DNA of 5,455 nt from an uncultured Anaerocolumna sp. (lineage in GTDB: Bacteria; Bacillota; Clostridia; Lachnospirales; Lachnospiraceae). Position numbers and translations under genes: made by a program. The notes beneath the pieces were generated by a model, which saw nothing but the letters and a program-made list of their open reading frames with translations, was not told where the DNA came from and ran no database searches. The stretch is taken from NCBI GenBank assembly GCA_937901695.1, contig CALDJN010000288.1, positions 1-5,455 of the forward strand, given 5' to 3'. Positions 1 through 5,408 of the stretch are shown here, piece after piece; within the stretch, counting starts at the first letter, position 1, and each line of letters begins with the position of its first letter.

Positions 1-57
1 CAGAATGACAAATTTGCAAAAGCTTTTGATTAAAGAAGTATCGCACCTTAAAAGGAG

Positions 58-82
58 ATTCTTAGCCTTGCTGGCTCAGAAT
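58..82 (+). repeat. Hairpin core, copy 1 (short stem)
   Basis: ATTCT at 58-62 pairs with AGAAT at 78-82. Inside, AGCC (64-67) pairs with GGCT (73-76) across a TTGCT loop, leaving a single T/C mismatch between the two stems. The short apical stem distinguishes this copy from the longer one at 211-251. Confidence 0.75.
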
Positions 83-133
83 GACAAATTTGCAAAAGCT
101 TTTGATTAAAGAAGTATCGCACCTTAAAAGGGG

Positions 134-158
134 ATTCTTCGCCTTGCTGGCTCAGAAT
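134..158 (+). repeat. Hairpin core, copy 2 (short stem)
   Basis: ATTCT (134-138) pairs with AGAAT (154-158), followed by a TC/TC internal loop, and GCC (141-143) pairs with GGC (149-151) around TTGCT. It differs from the copy at 58-82 by A to C at the base of the apical stem. Confidence 0.72.
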
Positions 159-210
159 GACAAATTTGCAAAAGCCTCTTGATTAGAGAAGTATCATACC
201 TTAAAAGGGG

Positions 211-251
211 ATTCTTCGCAAATTCAACTTCGTTGAATTTTTGCTCAGAAT
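211..251 (+). repeat. Hairpin core, copy 3 (long stem)
   Basis: The outer stem ATTCT (211-215) with AGAAT (247-251) and the TC/TC internal loop are as in the other copies. The apical part is different: a GC/GC pair (218-219 with 243-244), then AAATTCAAC (220-228) pairing perfectly with GTTGAATTT (232-240) around a TTC loop, with two unpaired T on the 3' side. The apical stem sequence is unrelated to copies 1 and 2 yet remains fully paired. Confidence 0.82.
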
Positions 252-255
252 GACA

Positions 256-271
256 TGCTCTCAGAATGACA
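256..271 (+). repeat. Truncated 3' half of the hairpin repeat
   Basis: TGCTCTCAGAATGACA matches the right half of the distant copy at 5409-5455 read on the opposite strand, including the TGCTC arm. The left half of the hairpin is missing. It abuts the end of the preceding unit directly, as expected for a recombination scar or partial insertion. Confidence 0.65.
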
Positions 272-276
272 ACTAA

Positions 277-312
277 TGATTAATCAGTTTGTTGTTATTA
301 TTTTATAACAAC
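277..312. terminator. Weak dyads overlapping the stop codon; doubtful terminator
   Basis: TGATTAATCA at 277-286 is a perfect 10-bp palindrome. GTTGTTAT (291-298) pairs perfectly with ATAACAAC (305-312) across six bases, with the TAA stop codon of the large gene inside. In the direction of the gene (minus strand) there is no U tract after the stem, so this is not a standard intrinsic terminator. Read on the plus strand the second stem is followed by a T-rich run (313-330) and could weakly stop transcription from the left. The stems are AT-rich and probably of low stability. Confidence 0.25.
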
Positions 313-3300
313 TTTTATCTTTTCTTTAATTTTTCCATGTTCAGCAATAATATAATCAATTCCCTTTGTTTTGGCTATAGTCATACCGGTTTTAGATGAA
401 ATAAGTGCTCTATCTTTTCTGGTCGTCTTATAGGTTATATCTTCTTTCTTAAGTCCATAGCAATTTACGGCAGCGGAATATTTTTCACCTACATGCATAA
501 TAACATTTTTATCTTTGGCTTTAATATTAGCCTTTGCTACTTTGATTTTATTTTGGAATGAGTATTCTTCTCCTCCCAGCTTAACTGTCGTAATGATTGT
601 TGTAGTTCCCTCTCCCACAGCAGTTATTTTTCCCTTAGAAGATACCAAAGCAACTTTCTTATTATTTGACACATAGGATACTTCTTTCCATATGATTCCC
701 TTTTCAATAGCTTCTTTCACAGCATCCGTTAAATAAAGCTTAATATCTGTTGTCTTTCCTATAGTTCCGCCAATATACAAAGTATTCTTTACTGGTTTTG
801 CATTTATTTTTTCCTTTTCCGTGTTTAATAATACTTTGTCTCCTAAAACTAGGCAATAATCTGACGCATGATGAAAGGTTAAATTTACATACCCATTTTC
901 GTCAACTTTGCCCACTGATTGTAATTTTAATGACTTATTTACAGGATCATAATAAAACAGGTTAGCAATCATTCTATCATTATTTTCTTTTATTCCTTTT
1001 TCTTTTATTCCTATAGAAAGAATAGCTTTAAATCCAAAGTTTCCGTTATGGGTTAAGTTTAACTGTTGATACTCATATTGGTTACTGCCAATGGTATTTT
1101 GAATTATGGTTTTAGGAATATTATTTGTGTTTGTTTGAACTGCTAAATCCACATCGTTTAGTTTCTCAGCTGTAATATCTTTACCATGAATCAACCAGCT
1201 ATAACCATCCAGCTTGAACTCAACCAGAATATTCTTACCTTTCATTGTTGATAGGAATGATTGAGGTATGACAGAGCCCTGTTTCATTTCAATAACAAGT
1301 TTATCCTCTTTCGTATTATCGTTTTCTATTTTACTAACAATCTGGGTTATGGCTTTCCAACCTGATGAATTGTCTAAGCCGACTATACTTGGTTCTTCCG
1401 TTTTTATTGGTTCTTCTTGTATATGGCTATTTTCATTTTTTGCATTGTTTTTCTTAATTACAAATTCAACGGTTTTTGTACCTGTGTAATTTCCAATACC
1501 TTTGATAATTACTTTACCCATACCTTCATTTATATTATTCTCGTAATACAACTTATAATCTTGATTTTCAACCAGGGTTTTTCCTGATAAAACCAGATTA
1601 ATGGATGGCTTTATTTCGCTTCCTGTATATTGTGTATCAGGAATATTATCCACTGTTGCATCATTTATACTTATTCGTATGGAATTAAGGGAAACATAAT
1701 CCAGCCAGATATAACAATTATTAGCTGCATCATGTATTTTAATTTCATCTCCGCCTTTTAGGTGTATCTTTTCGAAATTAACAAAATTACCTGGCTTAAA
1801 CTCCCAGCCACCTGTACTTGTATATTCTTTTACATACTCATCTTTGTTATTTACAGTAAGTTTTACAGAACCATTGGTCCCAGAAGAATATGCTAAACAA
1901 ACATAATAGTCTTTTTCCTCCAAGTCAGAAGGCACCGTTATTGTCACATATCCTTGTTCTAGCCCAATATCATGAATAAGTTTTCCTGAAGAAGCAGCAG
2001 AATCTTCATAAATTCCAGGTGTTCCTCCAGTGGATGTCAGTATTCCATTTTCTGCTTCCAGTCTGGTAACTTCCTTCAATTCAGGGATTACAGGCTCCTC
2101 CGGTTTCTGTGGTTCTTCCGGTTCTTCAGGCTCGGTGTATGTATTTGGATTAATTAAATAAATATAATCAAGCCATATCCAGCAATTATCCTTTCCATCC
2201 TGAACTTTAATAATATCCCCTGCTTTTAGGGCAATATCTTTGATTGCAATAGTATTTTGTTTAAATCCCCAGCCAGCATCTGTACATGAATAAGGCAACG
2301 TATATAGTGTATCATTTACCCATACGTTTACTTCGCCGTCTACACCGGAGGAATAATTCAATACTAAATCATAATTTCCTGATACAACATTTTCTGGCAA
2401 TGTAAGTTCTACATAACCTTGATTTAGCCCTATATTCTTAATCAGTGCATGATTCGAAGCATTTCCATATATGCCTATTTCCGGATGATTGTCTTGTGTT
2501 GGCAAAGCGGTTGTCTTGCCATTTTCTCCTTCAACAAGATATAGGTATTCAGGATACTGATATGATGCCCCTCCTTCTGGTTGTTCTGGTTTATATTCCT
2601 CAATTAAAGTCAACACAATTTTATCTACCCATCCATAACCGCTTCCTTCTATTCCGTTATCTTGAATACTCAGGGTTTTTCCTCCAGTCAGCAGAATAGG
2701 GTCTTTTGTATTATCTGTTGTCATTTCATTGATGCCAAATCCAGTTCCATTCCTTTGGATACTGCCCACCTTTTCACCGTCTACTTTTATATCATATTGA
2801 GTTCTATTTCCACAGGATATTACTGAAATGTTATATTTACCGTTTAAAAATGTTTCTGGAAGTGTAATTTTAATATCTTCTCCCGGCTGTAAGTCAGCCT
2901 GTCCTTCCGCTTTATTGCCACTGTAATAATTCTCAGCCTCAAATTTTAATTCAACATTTCCCACTTCCGGTTCCGCTGGTGATAATAACATATCAGGTGA
3001 CTCTTCTGTCATATATATCATATCCCAGTATTCTAAGGAAGGTACCGTGAATTCAACATAATTACCATTACCATCACTTCCCTTTTTAAAAGAAATACTC
3101 TCGGAACGACAGTCTAAATTATCCGGTGATGCCAGATACACTCCATTAATATCCTTGGTGTAATAATATTTAACATGAAGATTTTCTGCTTTTGCAGGTA
3201 TTGATTTTTCTTTGTATTCATCTCTCCATTTATTATCCGTATTAAGTAAATTAATTAAATGTAATACCTGGTATTTATCATCTTGTCTTGTATAGGTCCA

Positions 3301-4950
3301 GATTGAATTAGAATCACCATTCTTGTTGGAAGCATAACCATCAATACTAACCTGATTTTCCGTAGTTGTCTGTCCGTCACGTAATAGATTTTCATAGGCA
3401 ACTGTAAAATCTGACATATTTCTCATTCGTTCTTTTAATGTATCGCTCATATATACTTTGTCATCGGGATAATACTCTTTGTGAAGCATATTATCACCAT
3501 TGCCGATTTCCAGCCTTGAACCACCTGCTGCATATACAGCTGCATCTGCAAGAATTACGGCAGGAGTATTCATATATCCTTCTGCTGCTGCATAATTAAT
3601 ATAAGCTTTTACAACCAAGGATTTTCCTTTACCGTCAAAGGATTTTCCTTTACTATCATTCATGGAATTCTCAACTTCTTTTGCAAGTGAATAATAGGTA
3701 TCGTAAGGAACTCCATTCCGGTCTTTATCCCATGGCCAGAATTCCGTATATAACACATCCGTATCACTTATATTAGCATTTTGAATTCCTTGGGCACCAA
3801 CAGGATTGAAGGATAAGTATTTGTTCCCTAATGCAGCCTTAGCAGCATTTAAAAATTGAGTATAAGTATCGGTGACTTTATAAATAGGAGTTCCGTCTTC
3901 CTTATAACCTAATGCAGAACCACTAACCGTCATCATTTCTCCCCAGTCGCCTACCGTATCACCATGCCAGCCATCAAAATCAAATACCTGGAAGATTTTA
4001 TTTTCCTCAGTAAAAATATGATTCTGCCAATCACTATTCAACGGATTGACAAAATACAAATGCCCATTACCGGAAGGACTGTTTCCCATTGTAAAATAAA
4101 AGGGTCCGGTTCCTCTGGGATTGTCGGTATTAAAATAAATTTTCCAATCGTTTGCTTCTGTTGGATTACCATCAGCATCTTTAAAGAAAGTATCCGTTCC
4201 TGCATAAATCATATTGTATGCCATATTAACCATATTGGAATCCTTGGCAGCAGCTATGTAATCCTGTATGGTTTTTCCGTAGATATTTCTTCCTGCCCAG
4301 TCTTGCCAAACGCCTGGATTTTCCCTGGTAATGCCTGATGCCAAAGGCTGATGGTGAAGGTAATGCCAGTCATAATATTCAATTGCATTAATATGATACT
4401 TATTCATCCATTGAATCTTTTCAGATGTTTGAACATTTTCACCAAAATCATAAAGGTATCCATACCTTGGAAATTTGACCCAGCTGGAAGACACGTCTAC
4501 TCCAACAGTTTCCACATCTACCAGTTTCCCTGCACCGTCATAGGCACACACTTCCAATAAATATCCTTGATAGTCCTCTGCCGGAGCCGACCAGGTAAGG
4601 TGTTCTGTTCTTGACTCCCATGGTTCTAAATTATACTGGGTAGTTATTGCCGAACCTGATGCTATACTTAAAATAGCTTCATTATTATGGTAAACCTGTA
4701 ATTGAATTGTTCCGTTTGTAATAGGTTCGTTTGTACTATTTACTAAATCTACTGATACGTTAATTGCATCATTGGGCATATACCTTGCCTTATCGGTATA
4801 AACCTCTTTCATAACTTTTCCATAAGAACTACTGGCAGCTGAAGCCGACACTGTTTTAGTCAAACCCCAAAATGCTGACTGCATAGTTAATACTACAAAA
4901 AGTATGATGGCAACCTTTTTCCTTATTCTCATGTCCATAAATAAATGCAT
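298..4950 (-). CDS. Secreted multidomain GH66 glycoside hydrolase (endodextranase-type)
   Basis: Predicted extracellular enzyme hydrolysing alpha-1,6 linkages of dextran; 1550 residues, complete. Residues 1 to about 38 form a signal peptide: basic RIRKK, hydrophobic core 13-30, likely cleavage near VSASA/AS. Residues 47-155 look like the N-terminal Ig-like domain of GH66, and 158-525 the barrel, with RYGYLYDFG, YHINAIEYYDWHYLHH, FDFDGWHGDTVGDW and VLYTEFW. D331 is the expected nucleophile and E403 the acid/base; their 72-residue spacing resembles characterised GH66 enzymes. Residues 530-650 fit the all-beta domain after the barrel. Three CBM6/CBM35-like modules follow (about 666-785, 802-933, 961-1090), the last two clearly duplicated, with Pro/Glu linkers (785-795, 938-957). 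Then come a Y-T-G Ig-like repeat (1091-1167), an unnamed module (1197-1376) and two Big2-like domains (1380-1550). I see no large insertion after E403 such as the CBM35 of cycloisomaltooligosaccharide glucanotransferases, so dextranase is favoured; transglycosylation cannot be excluded. No LPXTG, SLH or dockerin is visible. Start ATG 4950-4948 has AGGAGG seven bases upstream; M5 and M7 lie too far from it. Confidence 0.93.
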   Translation of the reverse strand: MHLFMDMRIRKKVAIILFVVLTMQSAFWGLTKTVSASAASSSYGKVMKEVYTDKARYMPNDAINVSVDLVNSTNEPITNGTIQLQVYHNNEAILSIASGSAITTQYNLEPWESRTEHLTWSAPAEDYQGYLLEVCAYDGAGKLVDVETVGVDVSSSWVKFPRYGYLYDFGENVQTSEKIQWMNKYHINAIEYYDWHYLHHQPLASGITRENPGVWQDWAGRNIYGKTIQDYIAAAKDSNMVNMAYNMIYAGTDTFFKDADGNPTEANDWKIYFNTDNPRGTGPFYFTMGNSPSGNGHLYFVNPLNSDWQNHIFTEENKIFQVFDFDGWHGDTVGDWGEMMTVSGSALGYKEDGTPIYKVTDTYTQFLNAAKAALGNKYLSFNPVGAQGIQNANISDTDVLYTEFWPWDKDRNGVPYDTYYSLAKEVENSMNDSKGKSFDGKGKSLVVKAYINYAAAEGYMNTPAVILADAAVYAAGGSRLEIGNGDNMLHKEYYPDDKVYMSDTLKERMRNMSDFTVAYENLLRDGQTTTENQVSIDGYASNKNGDSNSIWTYTRQDDKYQVLHLINLLNTDNKWRDEYKEKSIPAKAENLHVKYYYTKDINGVYLASPDNLDCRSESISFKKGSDGNGNYVEFTVPSLEYWDMIYMTEESPDMLLSPAEPEVGNVELKFEAENYYSGNKAEGQADLQPGEDIKITLPETFLNGKYNISVISCGNRTQYDIKVDGEKVGSIQRNGTGFGINEMTTDNTKDPILLTGGKTLSIQDNGIEGSGYGWVDKIVLTLIEEYKPEQPEGGASYQYPEYLYLVEGENGKTTALPTQDNHPEIGIYGNASNHALIKNIGLNQGYVELTLPENVVSGNYDLVLNYSSGVDGEVNVWVNDTLYTLPYSCTDAGWGFKQNTIAIKDIALKAGDIIKVQDGKDNCWIWLDYIYLINPNTYTEPEEPEEPQKPEEPVIPELKEVTRLEAENGILTSTGGTPGIYEDSAASSGKLIHDIGLEQGYVTITVPSDLEEKDYYVCLAYSSGTNGSVKLTVNNKDEYVKEYTSTGGWEFKPGNFVNFEKIHLKGGDEIKIHDAANNCYIWLDYVSLNSIRISINDATVDNIPDTQYTGSEIKPSINLVLSGKTLVENQDYKLYYENNINEGMGKVIIKGIGNYTGTKTVEFVIKKNNAKNENSHIQEEPIKTEEPSIVGLDNSSGWKAITQIVSKIENDNTKEDKLVIEMKQGSVIPQSFLSTMKGKNILVEFKLDGYSWLIHGKDITAEKLNDVDLAVQTNTNNIPKTIIQNTIGSNQYEYQQLNLTHNGNFGFKAILSIGIKEKGIKENNDRMIANLFYYDPVNKSLKLQSVGKVDENGYVNLTFHHASDYCLVLGDKVLLNTEKEKINAKPVKNTLYIGGTIGKTTDIKLYLTDAVKEAIEKGIIWKEVSYVSNNKKVALVSSKGKITAVGEGTTTIITTVKLGGEEYSFQNKIKVAKANIKAKDKNVIMHVGEKYSAAVNCYGLKKEDITYKTTRKDRALISSKTGMTIAKTKGIDYIIAEHGKIKEKIKVVIK
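982..1011 (-). repeat. 15-bp in-frame tandem microduplication in the gene
   Basis: Two adjacent 15-bp units (982-996 and 997-1011) match at 14 of 15 positions and encode GIKEK followed by GIKEN (residues 1314-1323). They lie in the unnamed C-terminal module, just before the IANLFYYDP segment, probably in a surface loop. The high identity suggests a recent slippage duplication. Confidence 0.7.
1681..2070 (-). repeat. CBM6/CBM35-like module, third copy (residues 961-1090)
   Basis: It begins with RLEAENG, the usual opening of CBM6/CBM35-superfamily modules, and ends with NNCYIWLDYVSL. It parallels the preceding module (residues 802-933) along its length: GIYEDSAASS versus GIYGNASNH, IGLEQGYVTITVP versus IGLNQGYVELTLP, AYSSGTNGSV versus NYSSGVDGEV, GGWEFKP versus AGWGFKQ. 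The shared Trp and Tyr residues are candidate sugar-contact or core positions. The exact CBM family needs a profile search. Confidence 0.7.
2152..2547 (-). repeat. CBM6/CBM35-like module, second copy (residues 802-933)
   Basis: It opens with YLVEGENG and closes with DNCWIWLDYIYL, and is a paralogous copy of the module at residues 961-1090. A Pro/Glu linker (PEEPEEPQKPEEP) separates the two. A shorter and more distant relative at residues 666-785 (LKFEAENYYSG to YGWVDKIVL) sits directly after the catalytic part, giving three consecutive modules. Confidence 0.7.
3616..3657 (-). repeat. 21-bp in-frame tandem microduplication in the catalytic domain
   Basis: Units 3616-3636 and 3637-3657 are identical at 18 of 21 positions and encode DSKGKSF followed by DGKGKSL (residues 432-445). 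The duplication lies in the barrel about 30 residues after acid/base E403, ahead of the VVKAYINYAAAEG strand. It probably lengthens a loop near the active-site face. Confidence 0.8.
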
Positions 4951-4957
4951 ATCCTAG

Positions 4958-4963
4958 CCTCCT
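4958..4963 (-). promoter_or_regulatory. Ribosome binding site (AGGAGG)
   Basis: The minus strand reads TAGGAGGCTAGGATATG, with a perfect AGGAGG seven bases before the ATG at 4950-4948. This fixes the start at the first Met: the alternative Met codons (residues 5 and 7) would be 19 and 25 bases away. Confidence 0.93.
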
Positions 4964-5030
4964 ATTGACTTTTCTTTTTTGTATTTCTTCAGATAGCACA
5001 AAAAATAACACAAATTTACCTCTTTTAATT

Positions 5031-5087
5031 TATTCTTTTAATTCCTCATCTCTAGATATAAAATATTCTTTCTAATCACCTCATCTC
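5031..5087 (-). repeat. Imperfect direct repeat in the 5' leader
   Basis: The segments 5031-5052 and 5064-5087 share TATTCTTT...CCTCATCTC on the plus strand, with a two-base indel in the middle. On the transcript strand each begins GAGATGAGG, followed by A-rich sequence. They lie about 80-140 bases upstream of the start codon, probably inside the untranslated leader. The GAGATGAGG cores resemble ribosome binding sites but are followed only by very short frames. The function is unknown. Confidence 0.5.
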
Positions 5088-5133
5088 CATTTTATGCTTT
5101 ATTACATGTTTAGCATAATAAACCTGTTTATGA

Positions 5134-5154
5134 ATTATAAGTGTTTCATAACAC
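5134..5154 (-). promoter_or_regulatory. Candidate -10 box with adjoining inverted repeat (possible operator)
   Basis: On the minus strand a perfect TATAAT lies at 5139-5134. Directly upstream, GTGTT (5141-5145) and AACAC (5150-5154) form a 5-bp inverted repeat with a four-base centre, placed where the -35/-10 spacer would be. A second overlapping dyad pairs TTATGAA (5128-5134) with TTCATAA (5145-5151). No good -35 box is present at 17 bases. The dyad lacks the central CG of a CcpA cre site, so I do not assign a regulator. Confidence 0.3.
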
Positions 5155-5172
5155 TAATAATTTATTAAATAT

Positions 5173-5201
5173 ATAGTATCATGATATTTCATAAATTACA
5201 A
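5173..5201 (-). promoter_or_regulatory. Candidate sigma-A-type promoter
   Basis: On the minus strand TTGTAA (5201-5196) and TACTAT (5178-5173) are separated by 17 bases, each matching consensus at four of six positions. A perfect 10-bp palindrome, TATCATGATA (5177-5186), overlaps the spacer. The region is so AT-rich that chance matches are common. This is one of several possible start sites for the roughly 220-330 base leader. Confidence 0.3.
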
Positions 5202-5224
5202 TATGTTTTTGGTAACACCAATGA

Positions 5225-5268
5225 ATTATACATATATTAGCTTGGTTTTTAGTGCACATTGTATACAA
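5225..5268 (-). promoter_or_regulatory. Palindrome TTGTATACAA upstream of a TATAAT box
   Basis: TTGTATACAA (5259-5268) is a perfect 10-bp palindrome between the upstream stem-loop and the leader. A perfect TATAAT on the minus strand lies at 5230-5225, placing the palindrome near -45 of that candidate promoter, a position suited to an activator. A GTGCAC palindrome (5252-5257) sits between them. The -35 hexamer is poor. Dyads of this general shape are bound by GntR-type sugar regulators among others, but nothing here identifies one. Confidence 0.3.
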
Positions 5269-5284
5269 CCTTTTATAAAATAAG

Positions 5285-5315
5285 AACCCACATAATTTTT
5301 TCAACTATGTGGGTT
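5285..5315 (-). terminator. Strong stem-loop, probable terminator of an upstream gene
   Basis: AACCCACATA (5285-5294) pairs perfectly over 10 bp with TATGTGGGTT (5306-5315) around an 11-base loop. On the minus strand the stem is followed by CTTATTTTAT, U-rich though not a pure tract. It would end a transcript coming from the right of the window and insulate the dextranase promoter. Plus-strand reading also gives a moderately U-rich tail (ATAATTTCATTTCTTTT), so it may work in both directions. Confidence 0.65.
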
Positions 5316-5391
5316 ATAATTTCATTTCTTTTAATGAGGGTTGTAATTTCATATTTTTCAATGGGGGTTATAATTCATTTCTTTCATATGG
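5311..5391 (+). repeat. Three 27-bp tandem repeats adjoining the stem-loop
   Basis: Units at 5311-5337, 5338-5364 and 5365-5391 share the pattern GGGTTnTAATTTCATnTnTTT...ATG, and the next bases (GGGG from 5392) look like the beginning of a fourth. The first unit starts inside the right arm of the stem-loop at 5285-5315, so the terminator half-arm appears to have been copied. No coding frame explains the repeat: 27 is a multiple of three, but the frames contain stops. Confidence 0.75.
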
Positions 5392-5408
5392 GGGGATGCT
5401 GCAAAACT

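Larger units (their letters stand above)
1..271 (+). repeat. Tandem array of a hairpin-forming intergenic repeat
   Basis: Two nearly identical 76-bp units (1-76 and 77-152) are followed by a diverged 93-bp unit (153-245) and then a truncated copy (256-271). Each unit starts with CAGAATGACAAATTTGCAAA and ends with a GATTCTTnGC-type core that leads into the next CAGAATGAC. The 1-76 and 77-152 units differ at only a few positions, such as GGAGATTCTTAG versus GGGGATTCTTCG. The 153-245 unit has an indel near 175-180 and a larger hairpin insert. Position 1 begins with the last half of a core, so the array probably continues to the left. The first two units also carry a perfect 12-bp palindrome, CAAAAGCTTTTG, at 17-28 and 93-104, which is broken in the third. 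No open frame of note crosses the region. It lies just downstream of the stop codon of the dextranase-like gene. From general knowledge, cores of the GATTCTTCG...CAGAATGACA kind occur as multicopy intergenic repeats in various bacteria; their mobility and function here are unknown. Confidence 0.93.

Noticed and set aside
1..271. CRISPR-like array
   Set aside because: The units are contiguous near-copies of 76 bp, with the intervening segments repeated as well. There are no unique spacers and no cas genes in view.
1268..1489. Open frame of 73 codons on the plus strand with hydrophobic stretches
   Set aside because: It is antisense to the large gene. The hydrophobic look comes from the complement of A-rich Lys/Glu/Asn codons in the linker region.
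3964..4338. Open frame of 124 codons on the plus strand
   Set aside because: It lies wholly antisense to the conserved GH66 barrel, has no plausible ribosome binding site and shows no recognisable protein features. It is a shadow of the real coding frame.
298..4950. Cycloisomaltooligosaccharide glucanotransferase as the primary call
   Set aside because: I see no large CBM35-type insertion in the barrel between E403 and the GGSRLEIGNG segment. Dextranase is the simpler reading, although activity cannot be settled from sequence alone.
5038..5079. Possible 13-residue leader peptide on the minus strand starting GTG, with GGAG upstream
   Set aside because: Too short and without codon bias or an attenuator structure. 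The frame also overlaps the leader direct repeat, so it is likely to be chance.
5177..5186. CcpA cre site or other named operator in the promoter dyads
   Set aside because: None of the palindromes has the TGNNANCGNTNNCA pattern with central CG, and no other operator consensus fits well enough to name.
5369..5374. Plus-strand promoter using TTGTAA (5341-5346) and TATAAT (5369-5374)
   Set aside because: The spacing is 22 bases, too long for a sigma-A promoter. Both boxes are part of the 27-bp tandem repeat, and no gene follows inside the window.
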